Below are positions 6,513-13,656 of a stretch of 14,898 bases of DNA, one piece after another (the stretch's first letter is position 1; every line of letters starts with the position of its first letter). The DNA comes from an uncultured Alphaproteobacteria bacterium (GTDB lineage: Bacteria; Pseudomonadota; Alphaproteobacteria; Caulobacterales; Parvularculaceae). The translations under genes and the position numbers were made by a program. Location of the stretch: assembly GCA_938003575.1 (NCBI GenBank), contig CALKYG010000375.1:1-14898 (forward strand), written 5' to 3'. Under the pieces are notes generated by a model that saw nothing but the letters and a program-made list of their open reading frames with translations, ran no database searches and had not been told where the DNA came from.

Positions 6513-6662
6513 ATGGCGATGGCCAAAGCGAAAAAAGCCGCCAAACCGGCCGCGAAAAAAACGGCGAAAAAGACGGCCAAGAAGGCCGTGAAAAAGGCCG
6601 CAAAGCCGGCAGCGAAGAAAGCCAAGCGCGCGAAGCGCAAGGCCAAAGCGAAAGCGGCTTAA
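6513..6662 (+). CDS. Small histone H1-like Lys/Ala-rich DNA-binding protein
   Basis: A 49-residue, extremely basic protein made almost only of Lys, Ala, Pro, Arg and Thr, with repeated AAKPAAKK and TAKKTAKK units and a final stretch of AKRAKRKAKAK. There is no acidic residue, and the only hydrophobic residues beyond Ala are the two Met and one Val. This composition matches bacterial H1-like nucleoid proteins, which bind DNA (or RNA) without sequence specificity; the role here is inferred from composition only. ATG 6513 has GGAG 6 bases upstream; in-frame ATGs at 6501 and 6519 are alternatives. The gene stands alone between the divergent ftsY and the convergent mtaB, with a leader hairpin and a very strong terminator, so it is probably an independent and well expressed transcript. 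It is below usual ORF length cut-offs and easily missed. Confidence 0.85.
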   Translation: MAMAKAKKAAKPAAKKTAKKTAKKAVKKAAKPAAKKAKRAKRKAKAKAA

Positions 6663-6682
6663 GGTCTGCGGTTAATACTTTC

Positions 6683-6725
6683 AAAGCCGCGCCTCGAAAG
6701 CGATTTCGGGGCGCGGCTTTTTTTT
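6683..6725 (+). terminator. Strong intrinsic terminator of the histone-like gene
   Basis: An 18-bp stem (6683-6700 region with 6703-6720) closed by a GCGA tetraloop. It is perfect apart from one T-G wobble, with the core AAAGCCGCGCC (6683-6693) and GGCGCGGCTTT (6710-6720). The T-run extends to 6725. It starts 20 bases after the stop codon. The left arm gives a TTT on the opposite strand, so it may also act weakly on transcripts from mtaB. Confidence 0.93.
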
Positions 6726-6745
6726 GTTGCCTGAGCTGCGGCTCA

Positions 6746-8050
6746 TTAGTAGTCCGCCCTTTCCGACAACAGGAAGTCGCCCTGCCTCCCCGTGAGGCGC
6801 AGGCGGACGACCTCTCCGGGACGCAATGACAGATCCGGCGATCGGGCCGACGCGAAGTTTCCGAGCCGGGCTCGACCGCCGCTTTCGATCACGGCGGTGT
6901 CAGTCATTCCCGTCAGACTGTCGAGAAACGCCTCAAACGCCGCCGCGCCTGCCTCTCTCAGCCGTCGCGCCCGTTCGGAGATGATGTCGCGCGGCAATTG
7001 CGGCATGCGCGCAGCCGGCGTTCCCGTCCGCGAGGAATATGGAAATACATGTACGTAACTCACGCCGGCGTCGCCGATGAGCGCAATGCTTTGTTCAAAC
7101 ATCGCCTCCGTTTCAGTCGGGAAGCCCGCGATGAGATCAGCGCCGAAGGCGATCGCCGGCCGTCGGCGGCGCAGGGCTTCGCAAAGAGCGATCGCATCCT
7201 CTCGCGAATGTCGGCGCCTCATGCGTTTCAAGATCATGTTCGACCCGGCTTGCAGCGACAGGTGTAGATAGGGCGCGACGCGATTATCGCCCGCGAGCCG
7301 TTCGAACAGTTCGTCGTCGATCTCGGCGCAGTCGACGGACGACAGCCGAAGGCGGAAAAGATCCGGAACTGCGTCGAGGATTGCGGCGACAAGGCGGCCA
7401 AGACGCGGGTTGCCGTCGAGATCATGCCCCCAGGAGGTCAAGTCGACGCCGGTGAGCACGATTTCCGGGTGGCCGGCGTCCACGAGCCGCCGCACGGAAG
7501 CGACCGCTTCGGCGATGGCGACAGAGCGTGAAGGTCCCCGCCCGAAGGGGATGATGCAGAACGTGCAGCGATGATCGCAGCCGTTCTGAACCTGAAGAAA
7601 CGCGCGGGCGCGATCGCCGTATCCGTCAGTCAGGTGGGCGGCGTTCTCGCGCACCGACATAATGTCGTTGACGCGCACGCCTCCCGGGGAGGCGCCAAGC
7701 GCGGCCCATTCCGCAGCGTCAAGCTTTTCGGAATTGCCGATCACGGCGTCCACTTCGGGCATATCGGCGAACGCCTTCGCGTCAATCTGCGCCGCGCACC
7801 CTGTAACGACAACGCGCGCGCGCGGATTGGCGCGCCGCGCCCGCCTGATTTGCTGTCGGGTCTGGCGCACCGCTTCACTGGTTACGGCGCAGCTGTTGAC
7901 GACGATTAGTTCTCTAAGCCCTGCTCCGGCGGCCAGCCGCCTGATCGCCTCGCCTTCGGCAAGATTGAGTCGGCAGCCGAGCGAGACGACCTTTGGCGCC
8001 GCTGGGAGGGCGGCGGCCGCCTCGTCCTCCATCGGGTGCTGTGCGTCCAT
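6746..8050 (-). CDS. mtaB: tRNA t6A37 methylthiotransferase MtaB
   Basis: A 434-residue radical SAM enzyme that adds a methylthio group to N6-threonylcarbamoyladenosine at position 37 of tRNAs reading ANN codons. Numbered from ATG 8050, the N-terminal domain carries the three cysteines for the second iron-sulfur cluster: C26 (SLGCRLN), C54 (NSCAVT) and C85 (TGCAAQ). The radical SAM CxxxCxxC follows at C158, C162, C165 (NGCDHRCTFCIIPFGRG). A C-terminal TRAM-like RNA-binding segment begins near residue 365. The SLGCRLN and CIIPFGRGPSRS wording fits MtaB rather than MiaB. ATG 8050 is chosen because AAGGCGG lies just upstream; ATGs at 8074 and 8032 are in frame. It follows lptG by 39 bases on the same strand and may be read from the same transcript. 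Confidence 0.94.
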   Translation of the reverse strand: MDAQHPMEDEAAAALPAAPKVVSLGCRLNLAEGEAIRRLAAGAGLRELIVVNSCAVTSEAVRQTRQQIRRARRANPRARVVVTGCAAQIDAKAFADMPEVDAVIGNSEKLDAAEWAALGASPGGVRVNDIMSVRENAAHLTDGYGDRARAFLQVQNGCDHRCTFCIIPFGRGPSRSVAIAEAVASVRRLVDAGHPEIVLTGVDLTSWGHDLDGNPRLGRLVAAILDAVPDLFRLRLSSVDCAEIDDELFERLAGDNRVAPYLHLSLQAGSNMILKRMRRRHSREDAIALCEALRRRRPAIAFGADLIAGFPTETEAMFEQSIALIGDAGVSYVHVFPYSSRTGTPAARMPQLPRDIISERARRLREAGAAAFEAFLDSLTGMTDTAVIESGGRARLGNFASARSPDLSLRPGEVVRLRLTGRQGDFLLSERADY

Positions 8051-8089
8051 GTCCGCCTTAATAGCCGCCCACATCGCAATGTCGAGGGT

Positions 8090-9181
8090 TCAGCTCTCCA
8101 TGGCGAGAAGGATGGCGAATCCGACAATGAGGAAAAGCGCAAATGGAAAGAAGGCGGCGAGGACAGGCGGCACGACGCCGAGCTTGCCGACGGCGAGCAT
8201 CAGGTTCTCGGCGACAAAATAGACGAAGCCGAGCGCCGCCCCGCCAGTCGCCCGCATCAATTGATTGCCCTGTCGGCTTACGCCGAAGCCGGCGATCGCG
8301 CCCAGCAGCGGCATGATCAGCGTTGACATTGGTTTTGAAAAGCGCCCGAGCAACGATGTCGTCGCCGGGCGCGTATCGGCGCCGTCCCGGCCAAGCTGGC
8401 CGATCTGCCGGATGATCGTCGAAAGGGATGATCGGTCCGGATTGAGCGTGAGCGCGAAAAGCAGCTCCGGGTTGAGCGTGGTCGCCCACGCTTTCTCCCG
8501 CGTCGTGTCCGGCTGTGTCGTCGGGTCCCGCGCTTCGCGCACGTTGATCAGTCGCCACGCGCCGTCTTCGGCGACCGCAAGCCCCGCCTCGGTAATCGAC
8601 CGGACGAGCCCTTGACTGTCGAGCGTGTAGATGACGACGCCGGAGAGCCGTGCGCCGCCCGGCGTGCGCACCGCCGAGGCGGCGCTGATAATCTCGTTCT
8701 CATGCGTAAGGCGAATATTCGTGCGCGTCGCGTCGTCATAATCGAGACCGACGGCGAAATCGTTGGCGTCCCAATAGGCAAGCTTTTCCGATCCGCCCAC
8801 GACGACAAGTTCGTGGAATGCGAAGTGCCCGGCGGCGATCACGAAACAGGAAACGCCAATCGGCGCCAGCACCCGGTGTATGGACATGCCGGCGGCGCGC
8901 ATAATGACGATCTCGCTCGACAGGTTGAGTGCGGAAAGGGTTACGACGATCGACAACAGCGCGGCGAAAGGCGTGAACTGGCTGACGATTTGCGGCGAGC
9001 GCAGGAGGATGTAGCGGACAATCGACTGTGAAGTCGCTCCGTCAGCCGCCATGATCGCCTCTGAGCGGTTGAGGAGGTCAAGCGCCTGCAGGATGATGAC
9101 GAAGAAAGCCAGCAGGCCAATGAACCGAACCGCAAAAAGGCGGCCCACATAGCGGAGAAACACGCTGTCGAGGCCGTTCAT
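8090..9181 (-). CDS. lptG: LPS export ABC transporter permease LptG
   Basis: A 363-residue YjgP/YjgQ-family permease. With LptF and the ATPase LptB it extracts lipopolysaccharide from the inner membrane and pushes it to the LptC–LptA bridge. The fold is visible: a first membrane helix after MNGLDSVFLRYVGRLF, two more helices up to about residue 125 (including SEIVIMRAAGMS, the cytoplasmic coupling region), a periplasmic beta domain, then three C-terminal helices ending ILLAMES. ATG 9181 overlaps the lptF stop by 4 bases (ATGA), so the two are translationally coupled. The frame stays open to 9400, but the added 73 residues are Arg-rich and are a shadow of lptF. lptB, lptC and lptA are not in the window. 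Confidence 0.94.
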   Translation of the reverse strand: MNGLDSVFLRYVGRLFAVRFIGLLAFFVIILQALDLLNRSEAIMAADGATSQSIVRYILLRSPQIVSQFTPFAALLSIVVTLSALNLSSEIVIMRAAGMSIHRVLAPIGVSCFVIAAGHFAFHELVVVGGSEKLAYWDANDFAVGLDYDDATRTNIRLTHENEIISAASAVRTPGGARLSGVVIYTLDSQGLVRSITEAGLAVAEDGAWRLINVREARDPTTQPDTTREKAWATTLNPELLFALTLNPDRSSLSTIIRQIGQLGRDGADTRPATTSLLGRFSKPMSTLIMPLLGAIAGFGVSRQGNQLMRATGGAALGFVYFVAENLMLAVGKLGVVPPVLAAFFPFALFLIVGFAILLAMES

Positions 9182-10386
9182 TGCGCCGCGCCTTGACGTA
9201 TGAAGGACTCGCCGCCTTCCGCTGTGGCGCCCGGGACCCGGACGGTCTCTTCCTCGCGGCTTTCCTCCGTCTTGGTGCGCCGTGTTTGTTCGATCGAGTT
9301 GCGATAAAGCAAGACGCTGAGGCCGAAAAATAGCGCGAAAAGCCCCCACATTGACAGGTAGGGCGACAACTGCCCGAGCGACGCATTGACGAGCCCCCAT
9401 TCCTCAAGCAGTTCGTGATAGATGATGAGAAAGGCTACGCCGAGCACGGGTTTCAGGTTGGACGTCTGGCGGCGACTGGTGACGCCCATGGCGACCGCGA
9501 GAATAGGCAGGGCGATAAAAGTCAGCGGGTGAATGATCGTCCAGTGAAGCTGGGCGAGATAGGGCAGCCGCAAGGGCGACGAACTCGCGTTGTCGGATGT
9601 CAACAGCCTGACAATTTCCGAAAACGTTGCTTCGTCGGCATCGCCGCCGCGCGCCCGAAACATCGCGATCGCCGGCAGCTCGATTTCCAGATCGAGACTC
9701 TCGAAATCAAGCGTTCTGAGGCGCGCGCCGTTATTGTCGATGAAAAGCTGGCGCCCTTTCGACAGTTTCAGGAGGAGATGAGATATCTCCGGATTGGTAG
9801 AGATGCCGCCTTTTTCAGCGGTGATGACTGTGCGCCTGCCCCGCGGCTCCCGCATCTCAAGAAAAATATCCTGCGCTTCCTTTGCGGACGCGTCGACCTT
9901 TCCAAGCCGGATCGTCGCCTCGTCGGTAATGTCGACAAACTCGCCCTGCGGTATCTTGATCCCGAAAGCGCCGCTCGTGACGTCGAAGCGTATCTTGTCA
10001 TATTCATAGCGCGCGAACGGCTTGATGTAGCCGACAAGAATAAAATCAAAGACTGCAAGCATCAACAGCAGCCCATAGACCGGCCGCATCAAACGCCCGA
10101 AAGAGGCCCCGCTTGAGTTCATCGCATCGAGTTCACTCGATATCGACAGGTTGCGAAACGCTAGGAGCACGCCGAGGAAGGCCCCAAGCGGCAAAGCAAG
10201 GCTCAAATAATGCGGCACCAGGTTCGCCAGCATCCTCCAGACGACGTCGACCGGACCCTGTTCGGCGAGCACGAAATCGAACAGGCGCAGCATGTGCTCA
10301 ATCAGCAGCAAGGCCGCCGCCACGCAGAGTGCGAGCGTTAACGGGGTTGCGACCGATCGCAGGATGTAGCGGTCAAGAAGACCCAT
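9178..10386 (-). CDS. lptF: LPS export ABC transporter permease LptF
   Basis: A 402-residue YjgP/YjgQ-family permease, the partner of LptG. It opens with MGLLDRYILRSVATPL, typical of LptF, and has three N-terminal helices with the conserved SSELDAMNSSGASFGRL coupling segment near residue 84-100. A periplasmic jelly-roll domain follows, then three C-terminal helices ending about residue 362. A hydrophilic tail of about 40 residues (Glu/Arg-rich, then Gly-rich) follows the last helix and is longer than in most LptF proteins. The gene overlaps lptG by 4 bases. Upstream there are 115 bases up to the membrane protein gene, where a promoter must lie or through which transcription could continue; the ribosome site before ATG 10386 is weak. 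Confidence 0.94.
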   Translation of the reverse strand: MGLLDRYILRSVATPLTLALCVAAALLLIEHMLRLFDFVLAEQGPVDVVWRMLANLVPHYLSLALPLGAFLGVLLAFRNLSISSELDAMNSSGASFGRLMRPVYGLLLMLAVFDFILVGYIKPFARYEYDKIRFDVTSGAFGIKIPQGEFVDITDEATIRLGKVDASAKEAQDIFLEMREPRGRRTVITAEKGGISTNPEISHLLLKLSKGRQLFIDNNGARLRTLDFESLDLEIELPAIAMFRARGGDADEATFSEIVRLLTSDNASSSPLRLPYLAQLHWTIIHPLTFIALPILAVAMGVTSRRQTSNLKPVLGVAFLIIYHELLEEWGLVNASLGQLSPYLSMWGLFALFFGLSVLLYRNSIEQTRRTKTEESREEETVRVPGATAEGGESFIRQGAAQ

Positions 10387-10476
10387 TGGTGGACGTCGCC
10401 CTTCAGGGCCTTTGGTGTTTCAGAAAGGGGTCGAGCGCCGTCTGTAGCGAATTCCGGGCCGCGGTAAAAGCGACGA

Positions 10477-10498
10477 GGGCGCCGCCGGCCCGGCGCCC
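10477..10498 (-). terminator. GC-rich hairpin after the membrane protein gene
   Basis: GGGCGCCG (10477-10484) and CGGCGCCC (10491-10498) form a perfect 8-bp stem with a 6-base, itself palindromic, loop. It lies four bases beyond the stop of the minus-strand membrane protein gene. There is no T-run, so it is either a weak terminator, an mRNA-stabilising 3' stem, or a chance product of high GC. Confidence 0.35.
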
Positions 10499-10501
10499 CG
10501 T

Positions 10502-11470
10502 TCATCCGGTCGGCGCCTCAAGGGCCTTTGTCCGGCTGCGCCAACGAGCCAAATGCATTGTCGCTGCGAACAGGGTGAAATTGAGAATCTGGGAAAGTCC
10601 GGCCTCTGCGACCAGCATTCCCGCGATCACAGTCTCACTAATGTTGACCGAAGAGGCGAGGTGGAGCGCGGCGGTAAGAAAGACAATATCCGGGTTCGGC
10701 ACAAGCGGCGCCCGGCTGAGAACAAAGTGCAGGGCGACAAAAATGAGCCAGTCGGTCAGTTCCGGTCCCGGAATGGCCGACCAGTAAAGCAGGGCGTGCA
10801 GCACTATCATAAGCAATATGCGGGCTGCGTTGATGGCGAAGACTTTCGTCATCACGCCGTCAGGAAGGCCGATGATCCGGCGCTTGAAGACCATGAAGGC
10901 AAGCGCAAGGCCGAGCGAGGAGACGAAAGCAAGCCCGAACAGGATCGAAGCTCCCCGAAGCGGACCGAAGTCGTCCACGAGCCGGCCCGTAATGAAAAGG
11001 GAGAAAACGAGAATTGCGGTCGCGAGATTTGACGCAAGTGCGGAGATGAGGTTGTTGTCCTTCACGCCGACAAGGATCTCTTTGTCCGAAAGGTCGAGAT
11101 TGCGCCGCGCCCAAAGCGAGAAGAAGGCTTCGCCGGAATATCCCATCACCGCGAAATTGTAGACGCGCTTGCGGATGAACGCGGGGAAATGGCGCCAAAG
11201 GGGCCGCCGCCATACGATCTTGTATGTCGATATCTCGCTGAGCGGCAGAGCAAAATACCGCACCAGGAATATTATGTAGAAAAGGGGCGAGCTCGGAAAT
11301 GACCCTGCGACCGCGCGCCAGCCAACTTCGGATAGCCGCGCGAAGAGATAGACAATAATTGTGGCGAGAAGGACGTATTGCGTTAGCGCCAGCATACGTC
11401 TTGCTTCGGGTCGCGCAAAACGCTCTCGCGCGATGGAAACGGCGCCCCTTAAGGTCAAAATGGAAGTCAT
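10502..11470 (-). CDS. Multi-pass membrane protein of unknown function, possibly flippase-like
   Basis: A 322-residue integral membrane protein with about seven or eight hydrophobic segments (around 28-45, 62-80, 140-162, 172-196, 212-230, 240-256, 262-275 and 282-305). Basic loops include KIVWRRPLWRHF and FIRKRVYNF. Recognisable but unassigned motifs are GYSGEAFFSLWARRNL at 110-125, KDNNLISALASN at 137-148 and LSRAPLVPNPDI at 251-262. The general plan recalls the LPG-synthase transmembrane/flippase-like superfamily (UPF0104), but I cannot identify the family with certainty. Its place beside three glycosyltransferase genes suggests a part in moving or polymerising a lipid-linked glycan. ATG 11470 is the first start in the frame, with only a weak GAAG upstream. 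It is divergent from the GT2 gene and upstream of lptF on the same strand. Confidence 0.75.
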   Translation of the reverse strand: MTSILTLRGAVSIARERFARPEARRMLALTQYVLLATIIVYLFARLSEVGWRAVAGSFPSSPLFYIIFLVRYFALPLSEISTYKIVWRRPLWRHFPAFIRKRVYNFAVMGYSGEAFFSLWARRNLDLSDKEILVGVKDNNLISALASNLATAILVFSLFITGRLVDDFGPLRGASILFGLAFVSSLGLALAFMVFKRRIIGLPDGVMTKVFAINAARILLMIVLHALLYWSAIPGPELTDWLIFVALHFVLSRAPLVPNPDIVFLTAALHLASSVNISETVIAGMLVAEAGLSQILNFTLFAATMHLARWRSRTKALEAPTG

Positions 11471-11577
11471 CGGGATTTCTTCGGTGGTGAATTCACGCCG
11501 CAGGCGGCGGCGCCGGCGTGGACAGCGGTGCGTGACCCGGGACGCTTTCGGCGAAGTGTCACAAATTTGGGGCAGGA
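11471..11577. promoter_or_regulatory. Shared divergent control region of the membrane protein and GT2 genes
   Basis: A 107-base gap between two divergent starts that must hold both promoters. It contains GC-rich imperfect inverted repeats (around CGCCGCAGGCGGCG at 11497-11510) and a small GTGTCAC palindrome near 11557. I see no clear -35/-10 pair. Confidence 0.35.
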
Positions 11578-12411
11578 ATGGAGCTCCTGAGCAAGAAAGG
11601 CGGCCATCCCATGCTGCACAAAGCCGGCTGCTCCGGTTGGAGCATTCTTTTGCCCTTTTATAATGAAGCGGGATTCATTGGCGCGACTTTGCGTTCGCTC
11701 GCCGCCCAAACGCTTGCTCCGGAGAAGATCATCCTCGTCGACAACGGTTCGACCGACGCCTCGTGCGCCGAAATCGAATCTGTGTGCGCCGAGCACCCTG
11801 GGCTTCCGATCGACATGCGCGCAGAAGAAAGACCTGGAAAAGCGTCTGCGCTTAAAACGGGTCTCACATTTGTCGAGACGCCGTTCGTCGCGACTTGCGA
11901 CGCCGACGCCTATTATCCCCCAGAATATCTCAATCGTTGCAACGCAATGTTGTCCCGGGATGGCGGAAAGTTCGTGGCGGCTGTAGCGCTCGACGACGGG
12001 GGCGCCGGGTGGAAGCCGAGGCTTAAACGGATCTGTCGGGCAATTAGCGCCGCCCTCATGCCGACACAGGCGCATGGCGGAGGCTACGCCCAGTCGTTCC
12101 GCACTGATGCGCTTCTCGCGGTCGGCGGTTTTGGGCCCGACATCTGGCCCTATTGCCTTATGGATCACGAGGTCATCCACCGGATCTCAAAGGTCGGGGC
12201 CGTCGCATATGACCTCCGGCATTGGTGCGCGCCCTCGATGCGGCGAATTGATCGCCGGCGCGTGCGTTGGTCGTTGTCCGAAAGGCTCATTTATCACACT
12301 GTTCGGCGTCGTTGGCGCGACTGGTATTTCTATGACTATCTCGGTCCCCGTCTTGCAAATCGCGGCGTCAGCGAACTCAAACTGCGGGAGAAGCCGTGGC
12401 TGACGACCTAG
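11578..12411 (+). CDS. Family 2 (GT-A) glycosyltransferase
   Basis: A 277-residue inverting glycosyltransferase of the GT2 type that would transfer a sugar from a nucleotide-sugar to a lipid or glycan acceptor in the cytoplasm. The fold's signatures are clear: ILLPFYNEAGFIGATLRS at 23-40, VDNGSTD at 54-60, RPGKASALKTG at 85-95, the metal-binding DxD as CDADAYY at 107-113, and a DHE near 196-198 in the place of the catalytic base. There is no membrane helix, and the C-terminus is Arg/Trp-rich, which may favour membrane contact. The start is uncertain between ATG 11578 (GGGGCAGGA directly before it) and ATG 11611 (AAAGG 10 bases upstream, closer to the conserved domain). It is divergent from the membrane protein gene, and its TAG stop lies within the CTAG shared with the convergent GT4 gene. 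Confidence 0.9.
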   Translation: MELLSKKGGHPMLHKAGCSGWSILLPFYNEAGFIGATLRSLAAQTLAPEKIILVDNGSTDASCAEIESVCAEHPGLPIDMRAEERPGKASALKTGLTFVETPFVATCDADAYYPPEYLNRCNAMLSRDGGKFVAAVALDDGGAGWKPRLKRICRAISAALMPTQAHGGGYAQSFRTDALLAVGGFGPDIWPYCLMDHEVIHRISKVGAVAYDLRHWCAPSMRRIDRRRVRWSLSERLIYHTVRRRWRDWYFYDYLGPRLANRGVSELKLREKPWLTT

Positions 12412-13589
12412 GCCGCTCGTTCAATCCTATCCTCCCGCAATAGGCCCTGGTAGTGTGCGAACAGCGCCTCAAAATGCTCGGCAGGGCCGATCACGCGATT
12501 GGCCCCGGCGCGAGCCGCGAGCGACAGCTCGTCGCGGTTTCTCGCAACCATGCGGCGCATTGCGGCGGCCAGATCGCGGGCGCGGCCGAATCTATAGGTT
12601 TCCGCGAAAGCAGGGTGCGAAAGATCGACGGCGCCGCCCGCGTTCGGCGCGACGATCGGAAGGCCCGAAGCGAGCGCCTCAGCGACGACGAGGCCAAACG
12701 TCTCGGCCGCGCCCCCATGCAAGAGCGCGTCCGCGCTGGCGAATTTTCGGGCAAGGGAAACCCGATCGGTCTCCGGTCCGGCTATATGCACTCCGTCGAC
12801 CCCGGACGCCGCGCGTTTCACCGACCGCCACATCGGTCCGTCGCCGATGACATAAAGCGCCGACCGTCTTTCTTTTGAAAACTCCCGGTGCGCTTTGACC
12901 AGCATTGGAAGCCGCTTTTCCAGATGGTGTCTTCCGACAGAAAGGAACAACACGGCGGACGGATCTTCGACGCCGCACTCGGCGAGCATATCGCGCCGCA
13001 CATGTTCGTCGCGCAGGGAATGGGAGAAAGCGCTCTTGTTGACGCCGAGAGGGCAAACGAACGGGTCGGCGACGCCGAATCTGGCGAGCCGGCGGCCGAA
13101 GAACGCGCTCGGCGCGACAGTGACGTCAAAGCGGCGTGCGAGCCGTCGCAAATAGGCCCAGAACCAATGGCAAAATTGATCCACGCGATCCGGACTGACC
13201 ACGGGCGACAAGAGCGATTGGGGATAAGCGGCGACCGGATCCTGGTGCAGGAATAATGACCGGACTGCTTTGCCTTTCCACGTCGCAACGGCCCACCCGC
13301 CGCGCCAAGGCGACGAGCCTTCGACGACGTCCGGGGACAGTTCGTCGAGCAAAGAGTGGATCGGACGGATATCAGCGAAAAGGTGGTATCGATGATCCAG
13401 AGGAAGGACCGGAGAACGGACCCAGATCACTTCTCCGCCGAGCCGCTTCTCGCGTCGATCGGCGGGGCCTGGCGCGATGATGACGGTTTCAAGTCCCGAT
13501 TTGGCGGCCTCGTCGAGTTTTTGATGCGCGTAGGTGCGCACGCCGCCGCCGAAGTCGCTAAAAAACTCGGAAACGTCGACGAGACGCAT
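12408..13589 (-). CDS. GT4-type (GT-B fold) glycosyltransferase
   Basis: A 393-residue retaining-type glycosyltransferase. Numbered from ATG 13589, the N-terminal half has the glycine-rich acceptor/phosphate loop SDFGGGVRTYAHQK at 11-24. The C-terminal Rossmann half holds SVGRHHLEKRLPMLVKAH (about 217-234, with the basic Arg and Lys that contact the donor phosphates), VIGDGP, and the E-x7-E type motif AETFGLVVAEALASGLP (about 295-311). Sugar donor and acceptor are unknown. ATG 13589 is supported by GGAG 8 bases upstream (13598-13601); in-frame ATGs at 13595 and 13622 are possible. It follows the other GT4 gene by 67 bases on the same strand, so the pair is probably co-transcribed, and its stop overlaps the GT2 stop. 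Confidence 0.92.
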   Translation of the reverse strand: MRLVDVSEFFSDFGGGVRTYAHQKLDEAAKSGLETVIIAPGPADRREKRLGGEVIWVRSPVLPLDHRYHLFADIRPIHSLLDELSPDVVEGSSPWRGGWAVATWKGKAVRSLFLHQDPVAAYPQSLLSPVVSPDRVDQFCHWFWAYLRRLARRFDVTVAPSAFFGRRLARFGVADPFVCPLGVNKSAFSHSLRDEHVRRDMLAECGVEDPSAVLFLSVGRHHLEKRLPMLVKAHREFSKERRSALYVIGDGPMWRSVKRAASGVDGVHIAGPETDRVSLARKFASADALLHGGAAETFGLVVAEALASGLPIVAPNAGGAVDLSHPAFAETYRFGRARDLAAAMRRMVARNRDELSLAARAGANRVIGPAEHFEALFAHYQGLLREDRIERAA

Positions 13590-13656
13590 GCTCATTGCTC
13601 CGGCTGGACCGCAAAGTTTCATTGCGGCTAGCGCGCGAGTTTGACGTCTGCGTTAT

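Noticed and set aside
9182..9400. N-terminal extension of lptG
   Set aside because: The extra 73 residues are Arg-rich and out of frame within lptF; ATG 9181 with its 4-base overlap of lptF is the natural start.
9415..10116. Plus-strand frame (233 codons) antisense to lptF
   Set aside because: It is a shadow of the lptF coding pattern, with no homology I can recognise.
10113..10787. Plus-strand frame (224 codons) across the lptF start and the membrane protein end
   Set aside because: The protein is Arg/Pro/Ser/Ala-rich with no domain and overlaps two well-supported genes on the other strand.
11467..12180. Long minus-strand frame (237 codons) antisense to the GT2 gene
   Set aside because: It lies over a clear glycosyltransferase gene, has no recognisable domain, and long antisense frames are common in GC-rich DNA.
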